Source of the DNA: Cylicocyclus nassatus
Lineage: Eukaryota; Nematoda; Chromadorea; Rhabditida; Strongylidae
Direction: 5' to 3'
Length of the DNA stretch: 64,000 nt
Assembly (NCBI GenBank): GCA_958299035.1
Contig: CATQJL010000223.1
Location: forward strand, 81,299,322 to 81,363,321
The notes beneath the pieces are model-generated. The model did no database searches. It was given only the letters and a program-made list of their open reading frames with translations, and was not told the origin of the DNA. The position numbers and the translations under genes were made by a program. This document shows, one piece after another, positions 31,339 through 42,209 of the stretch (within the stretch, counting starts at the first letter, position 1; each line of letters starts with the position of its first letter).

Positions 31339-34271
31339 TTAAACGTCCACGTATCTTGCGCAAACGGAATCCTCCTCATCGCGATGAAGAGTGTAGCAGA
31401 TTTCGTCGGGATCACAGGGGAAACTGACGTTTCCTGTGCTGGACAAGAAGCACCTGCCTTCATCCTGTAATATAGCGATATAATCTCTATGCCACTGGTT
31501 TGTATTAGGGTGAAAAAAAGTTTGCGGGCACCTGATAAATTTTATTCAAAATTCTACAACTTTGAACTCAACGATCCCTTTTGAAACGTGAATTTCTGCG
31601 GCAAAGAAACAGTCCTTGCGTTTAGGCGGGCTTCTTTTATTGGCTCCACAGCATTTTATTTCGGACCATCAACAGGCGATGTTTCGTACTTCTTCGACAT
31701 CCTTTTTTTTACATGTTATGTCGTAAAATGACGCCCTCGTAACGTCGCAGTGGATCCCTATGCAACTACTGCATACGATCTCTCTAGCGCTCACTAAGCC
31801 AGACACTATGTCACTATGTCAGGCAATCCTGCAACACAAAACGTGCCTTATTTCCATGCAACTTCAAAGTTTTCCGCTTTTGCACAGTAAGCCAAATTTT
31901 TTATTACCGCAAATCTTGGCTCGCTGATCTTTATAAATTTTGACTCATCGTTTGAGTGTCGCAATAGAGTGCATGCCGTTCTGCAAGGCTCCGTCTAGCG
32001 CTATACACTGCCCCAGAACGACGCTGCTTACTCCGTCTTTCTTATAATCTAACTAAGTTTCAAACGTTTCTGAATATTACAGCAAACGAGTGCAAATTTT
32101 CGAACAGTGACAGTGAGAATGTTCAAATCACGATGACAAGGTTTTGAGAAGGCTGAAACCTTTTACTAGCCATTTCGTGGTGTCCTTCCCCATCCTAGTT
32201 CCCCGACAACACCGTAAACTCCGCAGGCGTAACCTGAAAAACTATCTAAGTCACCCACGTGTAACACTTTGCTAAGGGTGCGGAAAAAGCACGTTCCCTC
32301 AAAATAAAGCCAAAAAAACCTGCGTGATTCCCAGATTTTTCCTAAATTGGACAAAATCCTAAGATGTGACTGTATTCTTGCATTTTACAAAAACTGGCTC
32401 AAAAAATCTGCAATTTCAAATGGCGGCGGATCCCTTTTCACAACGCATCCCATATCAAATCTTGCAACGCCCTTTTACAAATGTGAAGGAAGTGTGAAGT
32501 TTTTGGTGAAATTCTTTTGTTTCCGACAGTGACAGTGAGAATGAGTGGATTTGAAAAATCTTTTACTGTATTGGGAATGCTGTAGTGTCTTCGAAATATG
32601 ATGGCAGTATCCGGATAGCAGTTGCAGTGGAGGAAAAGTTGGTAAATTTTTTTAACGAAGTAGCGTCTGCGGCGCAACAGGATGCGATTAGAAAACGTGG
32701 CACAGAAACTAAGTACCATCATTTATTGACTCAAAATTATAATGTATACAAAGCGCGATCGTTCTTTTTATTATTCCCGTTACTTTTTGTTGATATCTGG
32801 AATTTCGAATCATAGTTCGGTTCCAATTTGTTGAGCAAGAGAATGACTAATTAACCTCTTTTTGAGAATTTTTGGACTTTGCTTGGTACGATTTTCTTTG
32901 TTTGGACAAAATTTCAAATCGCAATCATAATAAATTAAGAGTTTTGAAGAAGAAATTATGCTCTACATATTACCTTAATTTGAAACTGATATTATTCCTG
33001 GTGGTATAATTCCGGTCCAGAATTGCGACCAAACGCTGCGGCGCGTCGTCGATGATGCTGCGCGTTATCATCCAATTAAATGGATAGAAGAAAACAGTTC
33101 CAAATCAAACTTATCTTAGTCTAATCTACAAGGTCCCGCCTACATGGAGAAATTGAAAAACTATAGATTTTCTCCATCTGCGAGGTTTTTTAGGAGGCAG
33201 ACTGAGGGACAGTACTTTCTCCGCACCCTAAAGTCACATAATAATTGGGATCTTCTTTGATTCTTTTCTTTGGGAGAGTGCCTTGCGTACGTCCAATGCA
33301 AAGTGTTTGTGTCTCTGATAACATTTCAGTTCTCTCTCTTACACAATCGCAGCAGCGCCGACCAATTAGAGGCGCACAGTAACTAGCCTGCTAACAATAA
33401 GGCTAACCACGCAGACGGCCCTCCCATTGCATTCCATACGAAGTCGAGTGCGGATAAAGCTGCAACCAAAGGCTAGTCCAACAGCTTTTGATTTTTTACG
33501 AGTATCGAAAAACTCAAGTTGCAAATTTGAGATCGAAGGCTCATCATCTAGTTCCTTTGGAATCAAACAAGCAACAACAACATAATTTTATTCAGTGCGA
33601 AAAAATTGGCGGCGGAAAAAAGTTGTGACAATTTCAATATTCAAGAAATTTCCTTTCCTGGTTTTTGTTAGTTAGCTAATCAGCCGACATCCACGAAAAA
33701 GCAAAAGTTGTAAAAAGCTTGCGTTTCTCGTAAAATCTTTAAAAAATTTGGCCGAAATAGGAGTTTCAAAGATCGTCGGGGTTTATCTCGAAGCTTTATA
33801 TTGCACATCCTAATTATCACTCAGCCAAGTGGACCCAAGTGGAAGCAGTGTTGTAGAGGTTATGTGTAAAACGATGGAATTAATTTGAGATCAAAGTTTC
33901 TGTTAAGTGCTCTTATGAACGAAGAACCCAAGAGTAACTTTAGCGCCACCACTGTTTAGTGTAAAGGTGTAGGTAGAAATGCTGGTATAATCCTATTATA
34001 CCTATGCTAGTATCAGCAATAGTATGACCAACTGACTTTGTAATACCATAGTGCAATGCAGGCGTTGTTCTTGAAGCATTCAGTAAAGCATCCGCTCTCG
34101 TCCGTTCTCATCCATGTTAAGTACTCTACTCCATGTACAACCTCGACTTTGTCAAAAACGCAGGATGAGGCCCATCTTGCCTGGAAGGAAACAATTGGTG
34201 CACTTGAGAAGATGAGCCATCTAATGAAACTTTACCTGGATACAAAATATGGAGAGCGCTAGCCACTTCAT
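31339..34271 (-). CDS. Secreted PAN/apple-like domain protein, copy 1
   Basis: Exons on the minus strand: 34236-34271, 34037-34180 and 31339-31464, all phase 0, giving 101 residues. Exon 1 plus the start of exon 2 form a signal peptide (MKWLALSIFCIQ then ARWASS). The mature protein has eight Cys. The block SGCFTECFKNNACIALWYYK followed by GRCFLSS is the PAN/apple pattern (Cx3Cx5Cx(2)A..Y, then CxL). The last exon has Cys at residues 5, 17, 23 and 35 and ends CARYVDV, TAA. Intron 1 is 55 bp and intron 2 about 2.6 kb, with a MITE inside. PAN domains bind proteins or glycans, and a secreted role at the host surface is possible but not shown. The paralogue at 58390-59935 has the same three-exon plan and an identical last-exon length, which strongly supports the model. 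Confidence 0.8.
32150..33440 (+). repeat. Dispersed repeat, copy 2 (interrupted by a MITE)
   Basis: Flanking parts 32150-32272 and 33233-33440 align with 12279-12605. The insertion between them is the MITE at 32273-33232. Confidence 0.6.
32273..33232. mobile_element. MITE (TAAGGGTGCGGAAAAAGCAC) in PAN intron 2
   Basis: The left end reads AAGGGTGCGGAAAAAGCACG and the right end GTACTTTCTCCGCACCCTAA (partial inverse), with the arm extending into GTTCCCTCA / TGAGGGAC. It splits the dispersed repeat that is contiguous at 12279-12605, which acts as an empty-site reference. Exact ends are uncertain by a few bases. Confidence 0.72.
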
Positions 34272-34800
34272 TGCCGCCTAGGATGACTACTTGTGGATAC
34301 ACTGACAAAGGCCTTCAAATTCTGGTAGATGGTTCAGATTGAAAAACACAAAAAAGAAATTTGTTTCTAGGAGACTTGAGCGCATGCAATTATGCTTGCT
34401 CGTTAATACTTGATTTATAATTCACGCTACCACCACGGCACAACATGAGGTGGCTTTTGGAAAATGCAAAAAACGAAGTCCTTGATTTTGCGAATTTTTA
34501 CGAAGTCCCCTTTGACCTTAAGCCGTAAACGTAAAAAATCTCAAAAACGAAGCCGACTAAAAAAACTTCACAATTTTTGTGCATCAAAAACGATACTCCT
34601 TTGCTTTTTGTCTGGCTTGCTTACAAGCCACTGCCGAGCCCTGGTTATCACACTTCCAATCAGATAGCTCCTTCTCTGCAATAAAAGAAAACTTACTCAG
34701 CTGCCAGCCTTCAAAACATAAAAAATATAAAGAGCTAGCAAGGAAGCCACTACTTAGCTGTTGAATCTAGTTGGGCGATGCATTCAAATAGTGCCGAACA
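34272..34800 (-). promoter_or_regulatory. Conserved 5' flank of the PAN gene copies
   Basis: The upstream 300-500 bp are shared with the flank of the truncated copy (40047-40330) and, in the opposite orientation, with 58080-58389. Shared words include GTGTTTTTCAATCTGAA, the run from GCAATAAAA to TTCAAAACATA, and GAAGCC.TTACTT. This may hold the promoter, but no TATA box or start site can be assigned. Confidence 0.4.
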
Positions 34801-35440
34801 TGGCGATGGCATCGTCCTCTGACAATGAGTTGAACTGAATCTGAGAATCGAAAGTTATACATGGCTTAATATGGCGATTGGGTAACAGCTGTAGTACAAC
34901 ATTTTTCGTTCGATTTCTGTTTCGTGACGGAATTCAGCGCTTCTACCTTTTGCTCGTGTTTCTCAGATTCCACGACAAAATGATAAGCATAGACACCACA
35001 ATATATTCTCAGACAGCTGGAGCGTGCAGCGCGCGCATCCACACGGTGGCGTAACACCCAGTCCGCGGTGACGGGACATTGGATGCCGCGCCGCTGCTGG
35101 TTGTCCGCAAATGGCTGCCATTTTCCAATTTTTTTTGACTCTACACTGTAAGTCTTGATAATCCAATCAACACTTCACTTCACGTCAAAAAATATGAATT
35201 TCTATGAGAATCCAAAACTTCAAATTTAGCACCCATTCGCAGCACTACCGAAGGTTAACGCTTGAAAGCAGAAGACTTCTGTTTCTGCGAATACCCATGC
35301 ACTAAGATGTGGTACCTAACCTCGGAATGACGGAGCAGCCTGACCACTGCGTCTACTTTACGCGATGTGAGAATTGCAGGCGCGGTGGCAACATGGGAAG
35401 AGTATAAAGGCACGCGCGCCGCGTGCTAAAAACGTATCTA
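34801..35440. other. No supported feature
   Basis: Intergenic. Antisense small frames overlap around 34866-35166 and have no motif or splice partner. Confidence 0.35.
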
Positions 35441-35720
35441 ATGATTATTCGATTACTCGAATAAATCATTCGAATGCGAATGATTCGAAAATTCGAATAT
35501 TCGAAAGTCTTAGATTTCGAATATTATTCGATAGTCGAATATTCGAATAATTTTGTTTCGAAGATTATTCAAAAGTCGAATATTCGAAAATCCCAACTTT
35601 CGAATATTAGTCGAATATTCGATAGTTATTGATTCGTTTTTCGATGTCCATCGAATATTCGACTAATCGATGAGCATCGAAAATTTGAAAATTCGATGAG
35701 CCTTTGAATATTTGAGTTGA
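35440..35720. repeat. TTCGAATATTCGA-rich degenerate repeat, copy 1
   Basis: Nearly every ten to fifteen bases carry TTCGAA, ATTCGA or TCGAAT, self-complementary words that build multiple overlapping hairpins. An inverted relative lies at 44690-44958. Next to it, the words GTATTTACAC...TGATCGCT..TATCTCTT (35745-35780) recur inverted at 44640-44675, so this is the inside of an element and not a simple satellite. Confidence 0.7.
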
Positions 35721-36419
35721 CATCCCCAGCATATACAGTGTCTCAAAGGTATTTACACTCTCTGATCGCTGTTATCTCTTTTCACACAATGACTTTTACC
35801 AACCTTTGTGGTACCATACCATTCCGTAAAGCTCCCTCCAGCCTACATCTGCATTGAAATCGTGGACTACTCTTAGATCTTATTATTGCTGGATTACCAT
35901 AGGAACATTTAGCGCATGGAGCCACTACTCCAAGAAAACCTAAGATTGTTTGGCAGTATTTTTGAGTATGCTCATTTCACTACGCAAATTTTCACGAACT
36001 TTTTGAGCCTTTTTGATGTGCAATCACATTTTGAGGAACACTGAACTGAAGGATTTGTTACACTGTAACCAAAATAAATTACAATTACGGTTAGGTACAA
36101 ATTTCTAGAGAGACCTATAAGTTTGATTACCTTGACTTATGCGCTTTTGGTTTTATTTTTGATTTCCTTTCTCAGGCCCCACTGTCCCAAAATTCTTTTT
36201 CGTTTTTTTAAGGTAATCTTACAGCAGTGAAATGTGGTCGCTGAATCTTCATATTGGAGATCTAACAAGGGAAGTTAGCTTAGTCGAAGTGGTGATTCGG
36301 AAATTGATCTATGTCAATGAATAGAGCTTGAAACGCTGATTTCAGATATGTCTTCTATGTGACCATGCTGGTTACAAATACAATACTAGTTTTTAGAGTT
36401 GTCCGTTACTTTTAAGGAT
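35721..36419. other. Repeat fragments, no gene
   Basis: Contains the mariner-like end CAGTGTCTCAAAGGTATTTA (35739) without a found partner, and a CAAGGGAAG-type MITE end at 36268. No exons. Confidence 0.4.
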
Positions 36420-36625
36420 TTTCGATTTTTTACAGTCTGAGCTACGGAGCTGGGGGTTGGCACAGGGGAGAGGGGGGGGGGGGTAGGTGAGCATGCTGAT
36501 TACTGACACAGCGGAATAGGGAATTGGCATGTAGAAGTGGACACAGGGCATGGTTGTACAGGAATAGGGATGGGAACTTTATCATAGTATGACAAGGTGG
36601 GCGGAGCCAGGTAAGCCAGCTAGGT
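36420..36625 (+). mobile_element. 3' relic of the Helentron/HINE-like family
   Basis: Has the block CTACGGAGCTGGGGGTTGGC...ACAGGGG, a G-run, GTGAGCATGCTGATTAC and the terminal GGAGCCAGGTAAGCCAGCTAG, like the ends at 23821 and 30602. After CTAG the flank differs from those copies, which fixes the element end. Confidence 0.6.
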
Positions 36626-36867
36626 GTTCGTAGAGAAGCACTGTTACTATTCACCGCCAAATCAAGGGTAAAAATCAAGGTTGCAAGTCCGTGCAAACGT
36701 ATTTTTGGGTTATAAGTTAACATTTATTAACCAAAGTTAAGACAATCTATAGTCTCTGGGAGACTCTAATGTCAACAAGGAAATGGCATTTGAAGTAAAA
36801 ACTCAAAACCAAGATAGCTCTGACAGTGCTGAGATATGAAGTGCAGATATAAAAAATATTATCGAAG

Positions 36868-37587
36868 TTATTGAAGTGGTTTCTTTACTTCTTCCTCTTC
36901 TTCTTCTGCTACTTTTGGCATTTCCAACGGTACCAGTCGTTTATAGAATATGGCGAATATAGCGAGAAGTACTGCCCAAACGCCAAATTGAAATACCCAA
37001 ACGAGTTGGGGTCCAAAGTATCCAAACATGTCCCTAAAAGAAACAGCATAATCAAACTCATTGAAAAAGCAATAAGCGAAAAAAAACAAGGTTGATTTGA
37101 GAAGTCATAGAAAGTAGGAGATGCGCCAAAATCTGCGTTTATCCTATAATGACAGACTCGTGTAAGATGAGCTCGGCGAAAGAAACTATTTTATTTATTG
37201 TTATACACAAAAGTGCGCCAAAAAATCAAACGAAAACATCCAAAACAGCAATTTAACAATTCCTTCTTTCTGCAAATAAGTGTTTAATCATCTTGGGCTC
37301 ATAAAACGATATTTTGCAGAGGATGATTGCAGCATGTTATAAAATTTGAGATAAAAAAGTAGTACTTCTGTGGTAGTGCTGCGAACTTACCGCCAAAGAT
37401 TTGATGCGCTCTGTAATATTTTCTCACTTCAGCAGCATCTGCTTAATTTTGACTCAGAAATAATTCCACTGTATGCTGACTATACTGAGTTAACTCACGT
37501 AACAGCAATGGGCCCAAGAACACGACTGCAGCTTGCAAGCAACGAGTTTATTCCATGCATTGTTCCTTGCCGACGTGGTCCAAGCAC
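36868..37587 (-). CDS. Major facilitator transporter, C-terminal exons
   Basis: Minus-strand exons: 37499-37587 (LGPRRQGTMHGINSLLASCS, then RVLGPIAVT), 37391-37410 (20 nt) and a last exon 36868-37033. The first has the RRQGT...G...S.SRVLGP pattern of a late transmembrane helix of MFS transporters such as the MFSD8 type. The last exon reads MFGYFGPQLVWVFQFGVWAV and another hydrophobic run, then a short cytosolic tail with a Glu run and ends KKPLQ. The first two exons join in phase (codon ACA), but the 20-nt exon ends in phase 1 while the last exon wants phase 2, so a small exon is missing from the model or the gene is damaged. Upstream exons were not found. The substrate is unknown. Confidence 0.5.
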
Positions 37588-38347
37588 CTAAATTAGTGAG
37601 GTTTAACTTTTATGTCATAAATTTGAAGTCTCTACTTTTAGTTGTAAAAAGAGATCCTCTCGTAAGAGTGATCCAGTGTGAAAAATGAGAAGCGAAAAAC
37701 TTCCGTTTTTCGAAACCTAGACATGACCACATCTTCAAATTACTTCTGTGCCACACAGGTTTCATAGATTTTATTTCAATCTCGCAACCCATCATTTTAA
37801 CGCATTTCTTTTCCTTAGAGAATTGAGATAGTTTTGATGTCACCTGTGATTCCAAACCATCAAACATCGCATTATTAATGCAAATTTCAAATGACAAGAC
37901 CAACAGGCTCTACGGTCAATGTTGTACAACGACGCAATGCATAGTATGCTCTTATGGTAGATGGGGAACCGCACGAAAGCAAGAGTAGTCTACCAACGAT
38001 CGTCTTTCTGCCAAGCCATTATACCAGACAAACTAGAAGATTATTAAGCATTCGCGTGAGGAAACACTTGGCAGAGATAAGGCAAAGTTAAGCTTGTTTT
38101 CCGATAGGAAGGCACAGAAGCGAGGCGCAGAAAGGGAACGACTTCTACATCAATTAAATTTTTCATATGAAAAGAGGCCCGGTTAAGAAAGCGATGGAAA
38201 CGTTCTGAGCAAAAAACGACTGTTTGCCAATCATTGCGATTTTCTTCCTTTCATATCCCTATGCCAGATTAAATCACGTTCGATGTGTATCAGCAGGATG
38301 AGGTGACCTCTTTGCAGCCGCCCCACTTATAGGCTGCATCACCCAGC
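37588..38347. other. Upstream of MFS exons, nothing assigned
   Basis: Further upstream exons of the transporter should lie here or beyond but none could be recognised. The minus-strand frame 37610-37903 shares GTAAGAGTGATCCAG-like words with the BEL leader repeats and is probably not coding. Confidence 0.35.
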
Positions 38348-38496
38348 GGGTGGAGGACATTAGGTCGCCGAATTTGGAAGGGTCCGGCGCGGATTCCCTG
38401 CAGGAACGCATCATGTCCGCGCATGTGCAAGGGTGCGTATTTGTCGCAAATGACCGCGGGGACCGCCCTTTTTCGGCGACCTAATGTCCTCCACCC
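38348..38496. mobile_element. MULE-like MITE with 9-bp duplication TCACCCAGC
   Basis: The 149-bp element begins GGGTGGAGGACATTAGGTCG and ends with its inverse CGACCTAATGTCCTCCACCC. TCACCCAGC flanks both sides (38339-38347 and 38497-38505). Nine-base duplications are typical of Mutator-like elements. No coding capacity. Confidence 0.88.
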
Positions 38497-38505
38497 TCAC
38501 CCAGC

Positions 38506-39447
38506 TCGATACCGAGTATCCATTAGATTAGGCGACGCACGCACGTCGCAAGCAGCGGAAACAGAAGGGCGCGCGGAAGCGGGCTTGTGGTCAGATTTGC
38601 GAGCCCGACTTCAACTTTTATCCAGCTTGTTTCTTTGCTCATGTGGACAATAAGCTTTCCTTGCTGGTTTTTCGGTTCTAGTTTTCATTGCATGTAAGCA
38701 ACTGAGTTGTTTTTGGGGTGTATATCAAGAGGCGCGATTTTTATTGCCAGATTGCACCAAATAGCACATAATAAGTGTTTTACGACTTTCTAATAGTATT
38801 CAAATTTCAAAAGAAGATGTATCAGATAGCTGTTGGGTTGTTCAATCTTAATACCTTGGAATCGGTTTATAACAGCAACTTTGAAGGTCAAAAACCCATG
38901 AAAATGCAGTTGAGAACAAATACGTAAATATTTCGGTCCATTTTCCCGCAAAAGCCACCAAACTCAGCAATTAATGTCAGACGGTGAGTAAGCTAATGCA
39001 TTTTATTTTGTACTTTTTGAGGACTCGCATAGCATTAAACTGGAGTCGTAAGCTAGTGACAGCCAAAGAAATCGCGCCTCTTGACCGCCTCCCATCCGAC
39101 ATTTCCGCCGCCTGTGGCGCACTCGCGCACCTTCATCTCGAGCTCCCGCGACCGATGCTGGGTGATACAACCTATACTTCCATTGCGGACTTCACGCAAA
39201 TGGGTAGTTTTCCAATACGTCATTCTTGCTCTGCACAATTTCTACAATAGTAAAACTAAAGGAAAGTCAAGAACTAGCTCGTTTGGAGGCAATTTGGTGG
39301 TGTGGCGTAACAAATGACACTTTGAACCATTTTCAGGTGAGTCTCACTTCTCGTTATGCATGGTCTTAATTCAGCAACGATGGCTAAAGTCAATGAAGGT
39401 GGTCAATTTTGAATGCTATAATCTCATTATCTGTTGGTGTGGTAGTA
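38506..39447. other. No supported gene
   Basis: An 88-residue plus-strand frame at 38984-39250 and its antisense counterparts lack motifs. A GTGAGT donor-like site follows ATGTCAGACG at 38971-38980, without a supported downstream exon. Confidence 0.35.
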
Positions 39448-39450
39448 CTA

Positions 39451-39686
39451 GGCTTCGGGCAGAGTTCATGCGACTTGATTGTGGAGATTCTATCGCTACA
39501 AGACAACAGTTACGTCATTGCATGCCAGTCTCCTCGTATTTCGGTTGTGATAGTTAGTCACGATTAGTTGTGTTGGAAAACTATCATAAACCGAAATGCA
39601 AGAAGATCAGCATGCAACGATATTGTTACAGTTGTCTTGTCGCGACAATCACGACGATTAAATCGCGTAAACTCTGCCCGAGGCCT
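39451..39686. mobile_element. MITE related to 9702-9930
   Basis: The left end GGCTTCGGGCAGAGTTCATG and the right end TAAACTCTGCCCGAGGCC form imperfect terminal inverses that continue into GACAAC / GTTGTC. The flanks are CTA and TTA, the same unusual pair as at 9702-9930 in the other order. Confidence 0.68.
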
Positions 39687-39888
39687 TAGACTGACTTTCA
39701 AACCTGTGTGGCTGCTCTTTGAGGTCATTTTTTTTTTGATAGAAATAATTCTAGGTTTTTATTTTCTTGTGCTCACTTTTTTGGATAGTTATTACTACCA
39801 TACTGATTTGTGATGGCAGCACTTCGTGTGCAATAATTAAATGTAAATGTATGAATTTGCAAGTACACTGCAAAGAAATCTCATCCAT

Positions 39889-40046
39889 GTTAAGTAATCT
39901 ACTACACGTAAGTCCTCGACTTTGTCAAAAACGCAGGATGAAGCCCATCTTGCCTGGAAGGAAACAGAGTTGGCGCACTTGAGACGATAAGCCATTTAAT
40001 GAAAGTTTGCCTGGATACAAAATATGGAGAGCGCTAGCCACTTCAT
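39889..40046 (-). pseudogene. Truncated third copy of the PAN gene
   Basis: The start codon (40044-40046) and exon 1 match copy 1 base for base over the signal peptide (MKWLALSIFCIQ). The first intron begins GC instead of GT, and exon 2 starts ARWASSCVFDKVE. After LTWMR the sequence departs from the family, so the Cys-rich core and the last exon are missing. The upstream flank (40047-40330) remains similar to that of copy 1. Not expected to make a stable protein. Confidence 0.75.
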
Positions 40047-40330
40047 TGCCGCTTAGGATGACCAGTTGTGGATACAATGGCAGAGGCCTTCAAATTCTGG
40101 TAGATGTTTCAGATTGAAAAACACAAAAAAAATTTGTTTCTAGGAGACTTGAGCGCATAAATTATGCTTGATCGTTAATACTTGATTTATAATTCACTGA
40201 AAGCTACCACGCTTCCAATCATAGATAGATCCTTCCCTGCAATAAAAAAAACTTCAGTTTGCAAAACATAGAAAACATAGAGAATTAGCAACGAAGCCGT
40301 TACTTGCCTTGTTGAACCTAGTTGAGCGAT

Positions 40331-41120
40331 GTGATCAGGGTCAAGCGTGGGGTGTGGCATGCCACACCCGGGAGGTCGTATTGAGGAATCAGGGAGGGGG
40401 GGGGGGTCGTTATCAAGGCGTCCGCTGTTCGCATAACATGATATTCGTTAACAATGTCAAATAGGCCCGTCATGCAAAATTCTAGCACAATGTTGGTTGA
40501 CACATTATCGTATACGTACATAAGCATAATCAAAGATCTATAGAGCATAAGAGCATCGTTTTGTATCTAGCAAGTAAAATAACCCCTGTGGTCCAAGTTT
40601 CAGCGAATTTTGAGGTCTCCAAATACAGGACCACCTGGTCGTCTTTGAACATGTTACTTCGTTACAAAGATAAGTCAACTACTTCTTTTCGCGCTCAATA
40701 CAAAGAACAACTACTTCTTTGCTCACGTTAGGAATCCTAATTTAAATGGCCTCCAAATTAAGAAATTAAGAGCAAACCAAAATCTCGTTTGCTTTTTTTT
40801 CGTATTCAATATTTCAGGTTAGAAAAGACCAATCAAGTTCAACTCACTTTGATGTAGATCACGAGCCTTAGGCTATCGAATATATACATTCTGTCGCCTT
40901 TCCTTGCGACTCAAGTAGTAGTGCAGACTTAGCATGTTACCGTATCCCAATATTTTCGCAGTATTTTACCAGTATTTTACATTTGCATAGGTAAGGAAAA
41001 ACGAGTATATCTTGCTCTTGAAGAAACGTTTTTATATGGAATCTCTGCTATGTAAAGAAGAAGGTTAAGCAGTAACAACGATATAAAAACGCAGCTATTT
41101 GATCTGCTTGATGGTAAGCT
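40331..41120. other. No supported gene
   Basis: Contains a short perfect hairpin (GGGTGTGGCATGCCACACCC, 40351-40370) and a G-run at 40397. Small minus-strand frames lack support. Confidence 0.4.
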
Positions 41121-41187
41121 AATGGGGTGTGGCACCACCCCTAAAAAGCTGTGGCAGCCACAGCTTTTCAGGGGTGGTGCCACATTA
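41121..41187. repeat. 67-base near-perfect hairpin
   Basis: AATGGGGTGTGGCACCACCC...AAAAGCTGTGGC faces GCCACAGCTTTT...GGGGTGGTGCCACATT, so almost the whole segment pairs with a tiny loop. The shorter hairpin at 40351 shares the GGTGTGGCA arm. It may be a short MITE. No precursor-microRNA claim is made, because the loop is too small. Confidence 0.8.
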
Positions 41188-41639
41188 GGGAACATTGTTT
41201 ATATAAATCGATAGCCTAGACCTCGTAGATTTCTTAGGAGTGATTTGAGCCTGATTCGTCTTCTTAGCTCTGAGTAATATTTGGTGAAAGCACAGCCATT
41301 AAAAGCGAACAGAAAAAACAAGATTCTGGTTGGCTTCTATTCCAAAGTTAGGAGGTCTTTTGAAGCGAGATTTCTGAAGTGACAAAAGAAGGAGTGATGG
41401 TTTGTCCTAAATGCAAAAACAGCTAGCTACTTCACCTTTGAAACAAAGTTAATCGTGCTGGAAAATGGCGATTTCACTCAGGTGAGCCAGTATCTTGGAA
41501 CTTGAGAATTCGCTCAAATTGCCTACAGGGGTTAATCATGCTAATTATGGATATGCTGCCCGTTATGTTTGACAGGGCCTTCTTTGACCTGCAAGTTGTC
41601 CATAATCACTCCGGCGCGGTCTAATTATGTGCACATCTT

Positions 41640-42200
41640 ACAATGTGATGATACTTTTTGTCAATGTTATAGTTTGAATGAGGAACTAGCGAGCTTTGGT
41701 TTAAAAGACTGTCAGATTTTAGGCGATCACAGAGGGGATTCGTGTGGCTTGACAGCATGCCCTTTTGGTATTTTTGTGCTTCGAAGTAGCAGCGAAAGGT
41801 CTGACAAGCTGTGAATAGAATGTATACCGTAAATTCAAAAAAGATTAGATATTGGTGAGATTTCTTTTGAATGAGTGGTTATGCCGATTGTAACTAGGTT
41901 GTCTTGCTATAGTGTCCGGCGAAAGAAATGGAAGAGTTTTGAAACGCCCTGAAGACTGGTAACTTCGAGCGGATTTTGCTAGCCAGCCACTCTACAGAAA
42001 GCTTGTAACCTTTGAATCAACTGGCTAGGCGGCTGGAATGGGCGGCTGGCGCCTTATTTAAGGTTCGCGCCCGCTAAGCAATCTGCGTCTCTCTCGCGCG
42101 CGTCACTATGATTATTATCTAGCCTTATTTAGGTCACGAAGCCCCGCCTTCTAGCCGCCAAGCTAGTTGAAACAAAGGCTATATCCTTTTTGGATATACA
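41640..42200. repeat. Inverted-duplication arm A (partner 46680-47260)
   Basis: Shares with 46680-47260 (inverted) a block encoding EELASFGLK.C.ILG.HRG and DKL at the end of a small frame, the flank CCACTCTACAGAAAGCTTGTAA and a MITE. The frame of 41569-41814 on the plus strand is kept in part in the other copy (47092-47310, minus), but the two diverge by indels, so coding status is doubtful. Confidence 0.7.
42009..42178. mobile_element. 170-bp MITE (CCTTTGAATCAACTGGCTAG), copy A
   Basis: The terminal inverted repeat of about 40 bp reads CCTTTGAATCAACTGGC..GGCGGCTGGAA at one end and the inverse at the other. The middle has GCGTCTCTCTCGCGCGCGTC. Other copies are at 46696-46865 and 56657-56829, with a partial at 57475-57565. 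Confidence 0.85.
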
Positions 42201-42209
42201 GCGATCCCA

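Larger units (their letters stand above)
31465..34036 (-). other. Intron 2 of PAN copy 1
   Basis: Contains a TTAGGGTGAA-type MITE end near 31507, the second copy of the dispersed repeat (32150-33440) and, within that, the MITE at 32273-33232. The small plus and minus frames in it have no support. Confidence 0.6.

Noticed and set aside
41121..41187. microRNA precursor
   Set aside because: The stem is perfect to the tip with almost no loop, which fits a small MITE or palindrome better than a pre-miRNA.
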